A program made the translations under genes and the position numbers. This document shows, piece by piece, positions 25,128 to 34,034 of a stretch of DNA of 64,000 nt. Every line of letters starts with the position of its first letter. Position 1 is the first letter of the stretch. This stretch comes from Verrucomicrobiota bacterium (GTDB lineage: Bacteria; Verrucomicrobiota; Verrucomicrobiia; Verrucomicrobiales; Akkermansiaceae): assembly GCA_030835305.1 (NCBI GenBank), contig JAURPJ010000120.1:1-64000 (forward strand), in the 5' to 3' direction. The notes beneath the pieces are model-generated. The model was not told the DNA's origin, searched no databases, and saw only the letters and a program-made list of their open reading frames with translations.

Positions 25128-26531
25128 TCAGCTCGCCTCGACTTTGTTCTCTTCCTCTTCCTCAAGTTCCTCGGGGAGCTTTACAAAACGCAATTGCTCG
25201 ATCCGACGCCCGTCGGTGCTGGTCACGCTCGCCTCAAACCCTTCGACCTCAATCGTCTCGCCGGGATCCGGCAGGTGCCCAAGTTGCTGCACGATGTAAC
25301 CTCCGATCGTGCTCACTTCGCCACTTTCCAAATCAATGGCTGGCTCGTGGTCGGAAAGCTCATTGAGGCTCAAGCCGCCCTCGACAACAAACTCCTCTTC
25401 GTTGATGCGGAGGAAATTGGTTTCTTCGTCCTCATCAAATTCGTCGTGAATATCGCCGACCAACTCCGCCATGATATTGTCCATAAAGACCAATCCCGAG
25501 GCATCACCAAACTCATCGACGACCAAAGCCAGTTGCGCCCGTTCCTTCAGAAAATACTGAAGCAAGTCATCCAACCTCATCGTGGCCGGAACCATCTTGA
25601 GCTCGCGACGAATCTCCATGAGATCGGGCTCTTCGTTCTTCATCAGGCTCACTACATCCTTGATGTGGATCAAGCCCTCGGTCTCATCAAGGTGCCCCGT
25701 CACGAGAGGGAATCGGGTATGTTTGGATCTAATAGCAAGTTCCAGATTCTCTTGAAAACTCAATTCCAGATCCAGAACCACGACCTCGCTGCGCGGAGTC
25801 ATGACGTCCTTCACCGAGACATCGTTCAACTCGAGAGCATTGATAAGGATCTCGCGTTCGGTCTCGGTCACCTCCTGCTGGCGCTCGGACTCCTCGACAA
25901 GGAGAGCCAGCTCTTCCGAGCTATGAACCGCTTCACCTTCTGACACCGGGTCAATTTTGAAAACCTTCTTGAGCAACCAATTTGCGGTACCGTTCAGGAT
26001 AAAAATAAAGGGACGGAAAATGGCATAGAAAAGGTGAAGCGGCCGGGCAATCACCAACGTGGTAGCGAGCGACTTCCGGATCGCAATTGACTTCGGCAGC
26101 AGTTCTCCGATCACCACGTGGAGGAAGGTGAACGAGAGCATCGCGACAAGAAAAGTGATGATCTTGATCCATTCTTTCGCCATCCCCGTCTTGAGGAGAC
26201 TTGGCCCAATCAGCTTTTCGATGAATGGCTCACCAAGAAAAGCGAGTGCCAAGGAAGCAATGGTGATTCCCAGCTGGTTTGCGGAAAGATAACCATCGAG
26301 GTTGCTCACCACGTGCTTGGAGATTCCTGCACGCCGCGGTTTTTTCTCCAATTCGCCCTCGATCTGGCTCGGGCGGACTTTGACGATGGCAAACTCCGAC
26401 GCCACGAAGAAAGCGTTCAGGAGAAGAAAGAAAATAATCCCAAGGAGATACCAGGCGGCTTCAGCCCAAGTGGGATACTCGGTTGGGACTTCTCCCGATG
26501 CACTTGCCAGATGAAATAGCGAATCAATCAT
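25128..26531 (-). CDS. CNNM/CorC (hemolysin C)-family transporter-like protein
   Basis: A 467-residue inner-membrane protein. The CNNM (DUF21) domain occupies about residues 20-215 with four hydrophobic segments (LLGIIFFLLLNAFFVASEFA, LGITIASLALAFLGEPFIE and others). Two CBS domains lie at about 230-350 (VMTPRSEVVVLDLELSFQEN and DEFGDASGLVFMDNI), and a CorC_HlyC FAD-like domain at about 365-455. Homologues take part in Mg2+ or Co2+ homeostasis; the old name hemolysin is misleading. It is convergent with the UdgX gene and lies 12 bases downstream of the FmdB-like gene. Confidence 0.92.
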   Translation of the reverse strand: MIDSLFHLASASGEVPTEYPTWAEAAWYLLGIIFFLLLNAFFVASEFAIVKVRPSQIEGELEKKPRRAGISKHVVSNLDGYLSANQLGITIASLALAFLGEPFIEKLIGPSLLKTGMAKEWIKIITFLVAMLSFTFLHVVIGELLPKSIAIRKSLATTLVIARPLHLFYAIFRPFIFILNGTANWLLKKVFKIDPVSEGEAVHSSEELALLVEESERQQEVTETEREILINALELNDVSVKDVMTPRSEVVVLDLELSFQENLELAIRSKHTRFPLVTGHLDETEGLIHIKDVVSLMKNEEPDLMEIRRELKMVPATMRLDDLLQYFLKERAQLALVVDEFGDASGLVFMDNIMAELVGDIHDEFDEDEETNFLRINEEEFVVEGGLSLNELSDHEPAIDLESGEVSTIGGYIVQQLGHLPDPGETIEVEGFEASVTSTDGRRIEQLRFVKLPEELEEEEENKVEAS

Positions 26532-26543
26532 TTTGGTTAGTCG

Positions 26544-26804
26544 CTAGACCTTGTCATAGCCACCATCGCAGTTCTTCTTGAGAACGTTGAATCCGGCGGC
26601 TTTAGCCTCGGAGTCGGAATACTCCTTGGTGGCAACCTTGGTGTTGACCCGGCTGATTAGCTTCCTCACCGGGCGGCGGCAGAGGGGACACTTTTGCAGC
26701 GCCTCTCGTCCTATCGGGCGTTGCAGCTCAAATCCTTTTGCGCAGACGCTACAACTCCCCTCCGGATCATCCGGATTTTCAGATTGATATTCGTAAATTG
26801 GCAT
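26544..26804 (-). CDS. FmdB-family zinc-ribbon protein
   Basis: 86 residues from ATG 26804, where the family-typical MPIYEYQS begins; an upstream TTG/ATG would add four residues. Two CxxC pairs (SCSVCAKGFEL and KCPLCRRPVRK) form a zinc ribbon. FmdB-like proteins are regarded as putative regulators with no firm function. It is followed by the CNNM/CorC gene after 12 bases and preceded by rpsN. Confidence 0.88.
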   Translation of the reverse strand: MPIYEYQSENPDDPEGSCSVCAKGFELQRPIGREALQKCPLCRRPVRKLISRVNTKVATKEYSDSEAKAAGFNVLKKNCDGGYDKV

Positions 26805-26873
26805 GGTCGTAACCAAGAAAAGGGTGCCGGCCAGAGAACCGCACCCTCAAAACTTCTGACTACCGCACCTTAC

Positions 26874-27143
26874 CTACCAGGAGGACTTTGTCACTCCCGG
26901 AATCATGCCGTGGGAGGCCATCTCGCGGAAGGTGATCCGGGAAAGGCGGAAACGGCGGAGGAAGGCACGACGACGGCCGGTCACTTCACAACGGTTCACA
27001 AGCCGGGTCGGGCTTGCGTCACGAGGGAGCATTGTCAAACCAACGTAGTCCTTCTCCTTCTTCAACTGGTGACGAAGGTCAGCGTATTTCGCTACAGTCT
27101 TTGCTTTGCGCTTGTTGCGCTCAATCCAGCATTTTCTTGCCAT
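26874..27143 (-). CDS. rpsN: 30S ribosomal protein S14
   Basis: 89 residues, the normal length of the longer, zinc-independent S14 form: CxxC pairs are absent. Recognisable stretches are [39 protein letters not shown] and [17 protein letters not shown] with the end PGVTKSSW. It belongs to the small subunit head. Here it is outside the large ribosomal operon, in front of an FmdB-like gene. Confidence 0.96.
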   Translation of the reverse strand: MARKCWIERNKRKAKTVAKYADLRHQLKKEKDYVGLTMLPRDASPTRLVNRCEVTGRRRAFLRRFRLSRITFREMASHGMIPGVTKSSW

Positions 27144-27313
27144 GGGAGCGCTGGAATAGTGGAAATCCCCGCTCAGGCAAGGTTTTTTTAGACAATTACA
27201 AAGTATTTTTTACGAAATGCCCTCCGGGCGTCGTGTTAGTTAAAATAACTTAAATACCCCGCCCCAAGATCAATTCAACTTGCCTTGAAGCTCTTGGGAA
27301 ACTAATTCCGCGC

Positions 27314-28090
27314 ATGGACCGACCTGATGGACGCGCAATTCCCGATCTTCGCCCGATCTTCTTTATCCCGAACGTTGCCCCGAACGCCACAGGCTCGGTG
27401 TTGGCCTCTTTCGGGAACACCCGCGTGATTTGCGCAGCCACCGTGGAAGAAAACGTCCCCCGTTGGATGAAAATCCAGAATGTCGACGGCGGCTGGGTAA
27501 GCGCGGAATATTCTATGCTTCCCTATTCCACCCACGACCGTAAACAGCGTGACGTCAATCGCGGCAAGCTCGATGGCCGCTCCTCTGAGATCCAGCGCCT
27601 TATCGGCCGCTCGCTCCGCGCCGTCATTGATCTCAAGAAGCTCGGAAAACGCACGATCTGGATCGATTGCGATGTGCTTCAGGCCGACGGGGGCACCCGC
27701 ACCGCGTCCATCACCGGGGGCTGTGTCGCCGCCGCCATCGCTATCAATCGCCTGATGTCGCAAGGAAAACTCAAGGATTTCCCTCTCAAAAAACTCGTCG
27801 CTGCAGTGAGCGCAGGGATTTACCAGGGCGAGGCCATTCTTGACCTCAACTACCCCGAGGACCGCGATGCTGCCGTCGATTTCAATGTGGTCATGACCGA
27901 AAGCGGTGAATACGTCGAATTGCAAGGCAGCGGAGAGGAGGATGTCTTCACCAGCGAGCAAATGACAGCGATGCTCGATCTCTCGCGGGACGGCATCGCC
28001 AAATTGATCAAATTGCAGAAGGAAGCCATCATCGCCGCTGACAAGGCGACCGGTGCTGACCTAGAGGGATTGGCGGCGGCCTTCAAATAA
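27314..28090 (+). CDS. rph: ribonuclease PH
   Basis: A 258-residue phosphorolytic 3'-5' exoribonuclease that trims tRNA 3' ends. Family blocks are visible: MDRPDGRAIPDLRPIFF, GNTRVICAATVEENVPRWMK, GWVSAEYSMLPYSTHDRKQR, SSEIQRLIGRSLRAVIDL, and the phosphate-site region TIWIDCDVLQADGGTRTASI. It diverges from rpsN across a 170-base AT-rich region holding the promoters. A pseudopilin gene follows after 131 bases. Confidence 0.96.
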   Translation: MDRPDGRAIPDLRPIFFIPNVAPNATGSVLASFGNTRVICAATVEENVPRWMKIQNVDGGWVSAEYSMLPYSTHDRKQRDVNRGKLDGRSSEIQRLIGRSLRAVIDLKKLGKRTIWIDCDVLQADGGTRTASITGGCVAAAIAINRLMSQGKLKDFPLKKLVAAVSAGIYQGEAILDLNYPEDRDAAVDFNVVMTESGEYVELQGSGEEDVFTSEQMTAMLDLSRDGIAKLIKLQKEAIIAADKATGADLEGLAAAFK

Positions 28091-28221
28091 AAGACCATAA
28101 CAGCCTGCTGAATTGTCTTGCGGCGACTTGTGGGTCGATTATCATTTGTATGTGGAAATAGCTTTCGAGAAGTTCCCGCAAATAAAAACCGGAGGGTCAC
28201 CTCCAAACCATAGACAAAATC

Positions 28222-28923
28222 ATGAAACTGAAAAAAACACAGAAAGTGAAGGGCTTCACCTTGGTAGAGCTGCTCGTGGTGATCGCAATCATCGCTGTTC
28301 TTGCCGGAATCGCGACTCCGCTCATCCTCAAGGCCCAAAAAGCTGGTGACCGGACCAAGGCACTCGCCAACGCCAAATCGGTTGTTGGTGGCTTGCTGAG
28401 CTTCAAGAGTGACAAAGGGGCCTACCCCTGCCAGTCCACTCGCGAACTCCTCGAGGACGAGGGCATTGACTTTCTTCCTCCTGGGAATGATGCCAATGCT
28501 TACCTCGCCCAGCTGGTCGCAACCGACAACATCGATACCGAGAAAGCATTCTTCGCTCCCGGTGTCATTGGAGCCAAGGAAGGTGACAACATCAAAGGAA
28601 GCGCCGACAAGCTCCTCGCTCGTGGCGAAAACAGCTTTGCCTACATCATGGCTGAAAATGAAGCTCCCCTCACCGACACCAAGAGTTACACTCCTCTCGT
28701 GATCGCTCCGATCAAGAGCGGCGGCGACAATCCAAAGTTTGACGGTGGTCCATACGGAGACAAGTTCGTTTACGGTCTTGTTGACGGATCATCCACTGCC
28801 GGTGACATCGCCGAGGACGGAAGCGCCAAGTCCTCCGGACGCGACAGCTTCTTCCAGACCGGCCGTGACTCCCTCTTCGGGAACGACACTCCTGTCGTGA
28901 AGCTCCCAACCGGCATCCAGTAG
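28222..28923 (+). CDS. type II secretion system pseudopilin-like protein
   Basis: A 233-residue protein with a class III prepilin signal: basic leader MKLKKTQKVKG, cleavage before Phe, then FTLVELLVVIAIIAVLAGIA with Glu5 of the mature form. The remainder (DRTKALANAKSVVGGLLSFK and a C-terminal globular part ending PVVKLPTGIQ) is of the GspG/H type that is abundant as solo genes in Verrucomicrobia. No other gsp gene is adjacent. A GGAGGGTCACCTCC inverted repeat lies at 28191-28204 in its leader, and a strong terminator follows. A broken tandem copy lies downstream. Confidence 0.92.
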   Translation: MKLKKTQKVKGFTLVELLVVIAIIAVLAGIATPLILKAQKAGDRTKALANAKSVVGGLLSFKSDKGAYPCQSTRELLEDEGIDFLPPGNDANAYLAQLVATDNIDTEKAFFAPGVIGAKEGDNIKGSADKLLARGENSFAYIMAENEAPLTDTKSYTPLVIAPIKSGGDNPKFDGGPYGDKFVYGLVDGSSTAGDIAEDGSAKSSGRDSFFQTGRDSLFGNDTPVVKLPTGIQ

Positions 28924-28956
28924 ATCCCGGTTGATTGAACTGAAAATCATCTTTAA

Positions 28957-28989
28957 AGAAGCGGGCCTCTCACGAGGCCCGCTTTTTTT
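28957..28989 (+). terminator. strong intrinsic terminator after the pseudopilin gene
   Basis: A 9 bp perfect GC-rich stem GCGGGCCTC / GAGGCCCGC with loop TCAC, followed by T7. It lies 37 bases after the pseudopilin stop and isolates the broken copy downstream. Confidence 0.93.
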
Positions 28990-29019
28990 GGTGACGTGAA
29001 ATACAAATGACTTCGAACC

Positions 29020-29700
29020 ATGAAATCATACTCGCTTCACAAGGGCCTCAGCTGGCCCGTAATCCTCTGAGGCTTAATCGTCTTTGTCGCTACCATCCTC
29101 ATCTCCCCACCTGTGATCTTCCGCTCCTCGCCAGGAGGAGAACGCACCAAAGCCCTCGCAAACGTCAAATCCATTATGGGTGGATTACTTAGTTTTAAGC
29201 CGGATTATGGAGCCTTTCCCTGCGACGCGACTCGCGGCGAATTAGCGAAAGAGGAATTCACCAACCTTCCAACCAGCAACAGTTCAAACGCCTATCTAAC
29301 CCAGCTTCTTGTCGCCGAATCCATCGACAATCCGGCCCCCTTCGCCGTCCCCGGAACGAAATTTACCAAAAACAATCGTTGGTCAAAAAATGATATCGCC
29401 ACAGGAACAAATGGCTTTGCCTACCTCATGGCAGCCGACGGTGCACTCCTAAGCGACACCAAAAGCTTCACGCCACACATCCTCGCCGAGATCGTAACCA
29501 TAGGAACCGAGCCCGTCTTCGACGCTCAAGTCTTGGGCGGCAAGTTTGTTTTCGGCCGAGTGGCCGAGTCATCAGAAGCAAGAGACCTCGACGAAAATGG
29601 TCACGTCTTTTCAACCGACGGCGGTAGCCTCTTCCAAACCGGCCCCTATTCGATCTTTGGCAAAAACACTCCGGTTTTGAAATATCCTCTCGGTCTTTAA
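29020..29700 (+). pseudogene. tandem pseudopilin copy with stop codon and lost prepilin motif
   Basis: One frame from ATG 29020 to TAA 29700 is broken by TGA at 29068-29070, inside the N-terminal helix. Aligned without gaps to the gene at 28222, the 35 positions after the leader KG correspond exactly, but FTLVELL became LSWPVIL, so the cleavage-site Phe and Glu5 are gone. From ERTKALANVKSIMGGLLSFK onward the paralogue is well preserved (NGFAYLMAADGALLSDTKS, GGSLFQTGPYSIFG). Translation could restart at 29113 (195 residues), but that product would lack a pilin helix. A decayed tandem duplicate is the simplest reading. Confidence 0.85.
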
Positions 29701-29800
29701 TGAACCCGCCTCTCCCTCTGTTGCTTCGCTTCTATGCGTGAGGCCATCTCAAAAATCCCGTTTGCCCATCTCACGACCTCTGTCATGTTATATTGAATTT

Positions 29801-30229
29801 ATGGACGAACTAACGACCGACATCATTGTCAATAAAGGGGCTTTCATGCCTTACCCGGTTTCGACCCTGAGTCCCAAAATCGTTCCAAACGATCTCTCTA
29901 CCTTCAAATCACGTGGCATCAGCCAGGTCGAGCGCGATCTCCAGCAGAAGCTCGTCCAGATGCGCGAGGAATACATCGCCACCATCGAGCACTTCAACTG
30001 GAACAAGCTCGTTTACGAGGCCGACATCAACTTCGAGCCCATTGTTGGTGAGACCTATCACCTCTATCGCATTCGTGGAAAAAACACCCTTTCCATGATC
30101 GCTCCCGACCAATGGCCCCACCCGCACCTCGCCAGTTTCCGGCTCAATGTTGACCGTCAATGGGAGCTGACCGAAGCCAGCGTGGAAGGACGCTCGCTTT
30201 TCACTGACGAAGAGGTTACAGATCTTTGA
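29801..30229 (+). CDS. DUF2452 domain protein
   Basis: 142 residues from ATG 29801; upstream starts add a non-conserved leader. The sequence MDELTTDIIVNKGAFMPYPV, GISQVERDLQQKLVQMREEY and GETYHLYR with LSMIAPDQW matches the DUF2452 family, whose function is unknown. It is soluble and helical in the middle. Its TGA is 8 bases before the lpxA ATG, so the two are probably co-transcribed. Confidence 0.8.
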   Translation: MDELTTDIIVNKGAFMPYPVSTLSPKIVPNDLSTFKSRGISQVERDLQQKLVQMREEYIATIEHFNWNKLVYEADINFEPIVGETYHLYRIRGKNTLSMIAPDQWPHPHLASFRLNVDRQWELTEASVEGRSLFTDEEVTDL

Positions 30230-30237
30230 ACGTCAGC

Positions 30238-31008
30238 ATGATCCATCCCACCGCTATCGTCTCGCCCGACGCACAGATCGGCACCGACACCGAAATCGGC
30301 CCCTACTGCGTCATTGAAGCAAACGTCCGCCTCGGCAACCACTGCAAGCTCCACTCCCACGTCGTGATTCACGGCCACAGCGAGATTGGCGACGAAAACG
30401 AGTTCTTCCAATTCGCCGCCATCGGCACCAAGTCGCAGGATCTCAAATACGCAGGCGAACCCACCGCGCTCATCGTAGGTGACCGCAATGTTTTTCGAGA
30501 AAACACCACCGTCCATCGCGGCACCGACGAAAAAACCCCCACCTCCATCGGCTCGGACAATCTTTGCCTCTCTTACTCGCACATCGCGCACGACTGCCAA
30601 GTCGGAAACCACATCATTCTTTCCAACAATGGCACGCTCGCCGGTCATGTCCAAGTGGCCGACTATGCCATCATCTCCGGCCTCACCGCCGTCCACCAAT
30701 TCTGCCGGGTCGGAGCCCACTCCATCACCGGAGGCATTTCGAAAATCGTGCAGGACATTCCGCCCTTCACCATCGTCGATGGCAATCCTTCCACCGTCCG
30801 TGGAATCAATAAGGTCGGCCTCCAACGTCGGGGCTTCACCAATGAAGACATCCGAGCCCTGCGGACTGCTTACAAAAAACTCTTCCTCAAGAAGGACACC
30901 AACCTCGCCGAAGCCGTTAAGGCGCTCGACCCGGAACTTGCCGAGAACGTCAAGGTTGCCGAGCTACTCCACTTTATTGGAACCTCGGAACGTGGCGTCA
31001 TCCGCTAG
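30238..31008 (+). CDS. lpxA: UDP-N-acetylglucosamine acyltransferase
   Basis: First enzyme of lipid A synthesis: transfers a 3-hydroxyacyl chain from ACP to UDP-GlcNAc. 256 residues from ATG 30238 (MIHPTAIVSPDAQIG); a TTG at 30226 is possible but overlaps the previous stop. The left-handed beta-helix hexapeptide repeats run through residue about 185, with the catalytic His region LSYSHIAHDCQVGNHIIL and GLTAVHQFCRVGAHS. The helical C-terminus (RRGFTNEDIRALRTAYKKLF) is canonical. It shows that the organism makes LPS. Its stop shares bases with the convergent pfkA stop. Confidence 0.95.
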   Translation: MIHPTAIVSPDAQIGTDTEIGPYCVIEANVRLGNHCKLHSHVVIHGHSEIGDENEFFQFAAIGTKSQDLKYAGEPTALIVGDRNVFRENTTVHRGTDEKTPTSIGSDNLCLSYSHIAHDCQVGNHIILSNNGTLAGHVQVADYAIISGLTAVHQFCRVGAHSITGGISKIVQDIPPFTIVDGNPSTVRGINKVGLQRRGFTNEDIRALRTAYKKLFLKKDTNLAEAVKALDPELAENVKVAELLHFIGTSERGVIR

Positions 31009-31970
31009 CAACTGAGACCGCGAACCAAATTAAGCAGGCTCGCCTCGCTCTCATGCTTGGTATCAGCGATCTGGTGGATCGACGAACTGCCAAATCGACC
31101 ATTCCTGAAGGTCACCACGCGATTGGTATCGCCCGCCAAAAGGTGATCGACAGCTGCCACCGCAAATTTGTAGGCCATGATCCGGTCATAAACCGTGGGT
31201 GATCCCCCACGCTGGACGTGCCCCAAAACAGTAAGCCGGGCATCCATTTTTAAGACCTCGCCCATCCACCGCGTCAGTGGCTCAGCCATTCCGGTTCCTT
31301 CCGCGACAATTCCCAAAACATAGCGTTTCCCGGCTTCGTGCTGCTCACGCAAGCGTTCGCCGACCGCATTGAGATCATATTCGATCTCGGGGACAAGGCA
31401 GACTTGCGCCCCGTTCGCAAGTGCACTGACCATGGCAAGATACCCGCAATGCCGACCCATCGTCTCGATGACGAATGCCCTCGAAAATGAAGAGGCCGTG
31501 TCACGAATACTATCCACGCTTGAGCGAATCATATTGAGGGCGGTATCGACCCCGAGACAGTAATCAGTCCCCGAAATATCGTTGTCAATCGTCGCCGGAA
31601 TTCCCGCAAACGGCACCTCAAAATCCACATAGAATTGGTTCAGCGCTCTGAAGGAACCGTCTCCGCCAATGATAATCAGCTTCGAAATCCCCAGCTTTTG
31701 CAGATTTTCAAAAGCTTGCTTGCGGAATTCGTAGTCGTGAAACCTCTTCGATCTTGAGGAGCCAAGCGCAGTGCCTCCTCGGTAAAGCATACCATCCAAC
31801 CGCTCGTGTGTCGCCTCCTCGATCCAACCTTCGATCAGACCTCTCAACCCCCATTCCACCACATAGGGCACCATCCCCTTCTGGCGGGAATAATCGGCGG
31901 CTGATTTCACCGCAGGATTCATTCCAGCAGCATCTCCACCGGAAGTCAGGATCGCAACTTTCGTGTTCAA
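31005..31970 (-). CDS. pfkA: 6-phosphofructokinase
   Basis: 321 residues, typical of bacterial PfkA. The ATP site has IIIGGDGSFRA (a Gly after GGD, as in ATP-dependent enzymes rather than PPi-dependent ones). The catalytic region is PATIDNDISGTDYCLG, the sugar-phosphate site MGRHCGYLA, and the C-terminal site LGHVQRGGSPTVYDR. It phosphorylates fructose 6-phosphate in glycolysis. It is the last gene of a minus-strand run with two PAS-SpoIIE proteins (33 bases upstream) and a glcD-like oxidase, which is an unusual context. Its TAG and the lpxA TAG overlap in the palindrome CTAG. Confidence 0.95.
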   Translation of the reverse strand: MNTKVAILTSGGDAAGMNPAVKSAADYSRQKGMVPYVVEWGLRGLIEGWIEEATHERLDGMLYRGGTALGSSRSKRFHDYEFRKQAFENLQKLGISKLIIIGGDGSFRALNQFYVDFEVPFAGIPATIDNDISGTDYCLGVDTALNMIRSSVDSIRDTASSFSRAFVIETMGRHCGYLAMVSALANGAQVCLVPEIEYDLNAVGERLREQHEAGKRYVLGIVAEGTGMAEPLTRWMGEVLKMDARLTVLGHVQRGGSPTVYDRIMAYKFAVAAVDHLLAGDTNRVVTFRNGRFGSSSIHQIADTKHESEASLLNLVRGLSC

Positions 31971-32003
31971 GATGGACGTGCAATATCACAGATATCGGCG
32001 ATC

Positions 32004-34034
32004 TCAAGTCCGGCGCCCGAAATCGACCCCCAGAATGCAGAGATCATCCTCAAACCCTTCGTGAGAGGCGAAATCGACGGCAGCCTTCACCATCCGGTCA
32101 ATGGTCTCCATCCCTCCGCCACCGCTCTGAAGCACCTCACACATCCTGGTCTGACCAAATTCCTCCCCATCCGCGCCAAGCACTTCAAAGAGTCCGTCTG
32201 TGAAACTCCAGATTCCTTCCAAAAAGTCGATCGACAGACACATTTCAGGAAATTCAAAGTCAGGAACCATTCCCAAACCGGGCCCCTGGGCCTCGGCCTC
32301 CAATTCTAAAATTTCAGCCACGCCTTTCCGCCTCACAATTGGATCCGGGTGACCGGCGGAAGCAATCTTCAACTCGCCCCGCTCCAGATCCACGTAGCCA
32401 TAAATGGCGGTCGCAAAAATCAATTGGCTGGTTCGCTCGAGCAAGTGGCTCAGGCCGTCGTTCAAGCCCGTTAAAAAAGCGCCCGGTTGACCACCGAGAG
32501 TCTCAACCTGCTTTTCAATCAATCCACGCAACATCGAGACAATCAGGGACGATCGTACGCCGTGTCCCATGACGTCGCAGACAAAAAATCCCGCCTTGTC
32601 TTCACCCAGTGGAATCACCTCAAAAAAATCACCCGCCAGATGAGAGGCGGGCTGATATCGATGGTAAAAGTCCGCCGTCCGCCCACTCTCAGCAGAAGCG
32701 ATGGATGGAATGACACTGGGCAGCGCCGCTTGCTGAATCTCACGCGCCAGCCCTAGCTGCTCCTCCAGGGCATCATTTTGACGACCAAGAATCTTCGCGA
32801 TTTTTTCAAGCTGTTGCTTCGTTTCCACCAGTCTCGTCACCTCCGAAGAGATCCCAAAAGTTCCGCGCAAGGTCCCGTCCGGCAAATACCACGGATATTT
32901 CGAAGAGACAGCCCAGGAAACATGACCATCCTTCCAACGAATCTCCTCCAGCTTCTTTACCACAGGTTCACCGGTGGCCATAATCTCCCGCTCATCACGA
33001 GACGACTCCTGAACCAACTTTTCACTAAAAAAGTCCCGGTCATTCTTGCCGACCACCGATTCCGGAGAGTCCGCCCCCACCAGGACAGACATCCGCCGGT
33101 TCACCAGTACGAAGTTTGAATCCACATCCTTGAAGTACACCAACACCGGCATGTTATCGATGACCAGTCGCAGGAGGTGACGCTCTTCACTAATTTCCCG
33201 ATTCACCACCTTCAGCTTATCCGCAATCTGCTCAAGGTTCCGCTCTGTTTCGATCAACTCGGTCACATCGTGGGTCAGGCCAAAAGTTCCGAGTAATTCT
33301 CCATCCAAGCCCCGCCATACCTTCTTGGTCACCAAACTCCACGAATCATGACCGTCCCCCCAGATCTCATGCTCCAGCTTCTCTTCCTGGCCAATCCCAG
33401 TTTGCATGATTTCAAGCTCCCGCGCCCGCGACAAATCGGCATGCTCCTTCTCAAAAAAATCGTGATCCGTTTTCCCCACCAAATTCGCGACCGTCCCTGA
33501 CCCCACCCGTTTTGCGGTGGAAAGATTTGCTCGCTGAAAACGGGACTCCTTGTCTTTGAAATAAACATTGATCGGCACCCGGTCCAAGACGAGATCGATC
33601 ATCCTCCGCTCCTCTGCCAGGGCATCCTCGGCAAATCTTCGCTTGGAAATATCAATCAAGCTCCCCACCAATCGCTGCAAACTCCCATCATCGCCGCGCA
33701 AAGGTAATGCACGCGCCCGAAACCATTTCCACTCGCCCTCGTTTGTCCGAATTCTCGCTTCGTCCGCAAACAACTTCCCTTCAAGGTGCAAGACCCGGTT
33801 CAGCTTACGGGTAAACCGCGCCAAATCATCGGGATGCACATGCTTCTCCGGCTCCTCCAAAATATTTGGCGCCCCAAATCGCCCGTATCCCAAAAAACCA
33901 AGCAACCGATTGGAGTAATAAATTTCTCCCGTCTTGAGATCCCAATCCAGAATTCCCTCATTCGAGGCCTTGAGGGCCAGATCAAGCCTCTCCTCTTCCA
34001 AAGTCATCTCGTGATCTCCCATCCCAGTAAGCAA
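32004..34034 (-). CDS. triple-PAS sensor with SpoIIE-type PP2C phosphatase, probably active
   Basis: 676 residues without membrane segments. Three PAS/PAC modules lie at about 15-130 (ASNEGILDWDLKTGEIYYSN), 145-270 (VLDRVPINVYFKDKESRF) and 290-410 (VIDNMPVLVYFKDVDSNF). A short coiled coil (ILGRQNDALEEQLGLAREIQ) joins them to a SpoIIE phosphatase at about 455-670. Metal-site motifs are intact: LAGDFFEVIPL, FFVCDVMGHGVRSSLIVSM and ASAGHPDPIV. Such proteins usually dephosphorylate anti-sigma-factor antagonists. It overlaps the upstream paralogue by 31 bases and precedes pfkA. Confidence 0.92.
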   Translation of the reverse strand: MLTGMGDHEMTLEEERLDLALKASNEGILDWDLKTGEIYYSNRLLGFLGYGRFGAPNILEEPEKHVHPDDLARFTRKLNRVLHLEGKLFADEARIRTNEGEWKWFRARALPLRGDDGSLQRLVGSLIDISKRRFAEDALAEERRMIDLVLDRVPINVYFKDKESRFQRANLSTAKRVGSGTVANLVGKTDHDFFEKEHADLSRARELEIMQTGIGQEEKLEHEIWGDGHDSWSLVTKKVWRGLDGELLGTFGLTHDVTELIETERNLEQIADKLKVVNREISEERHLLRLVIDNMPVLVYFKDVDSNFVLVNRRMSVLVGADSPESVVGKNDRDFFSEKLVQESSRDEREIMATGEPVVKKLEEIRWKDGHVSWAVSSKYPWYLPDGTLRGTFGISSEVTRLVETKQQLEKIAKILGRQNDALEEQLGLAREIQQAALPSVIPSIASAESGRTADFYHRYQPASHLAGDFFEVIPLGEDKAGFFVCDVMGHGVRSSLIVSMLRGLIEKQVETLGGQPGAFLTGLNDGLSHLLERTSQLIFATAIYGYVDLERGELKIASAGHPDPIVRRKGVAEILELEAEAQGPGLGMVPDFEFPEMCLSIDFLEGIWSFTDGLFEVLGADGEEFGQTRMCEVLQSGGGGMETIDRMVKAAVDFASHEGFEDDLCILGVDFGRRT

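Noticed and set aside
28191-28204. GGAGGGTCACCTCC as a riboswitch-like ribosome-binding-site hairpin
   Set aside because: The GGAGG lies too far (about 27-31 bases) from the pseudopilin ATG to act as its ribosome binding site, and no larger conserved RNA structure is visible.
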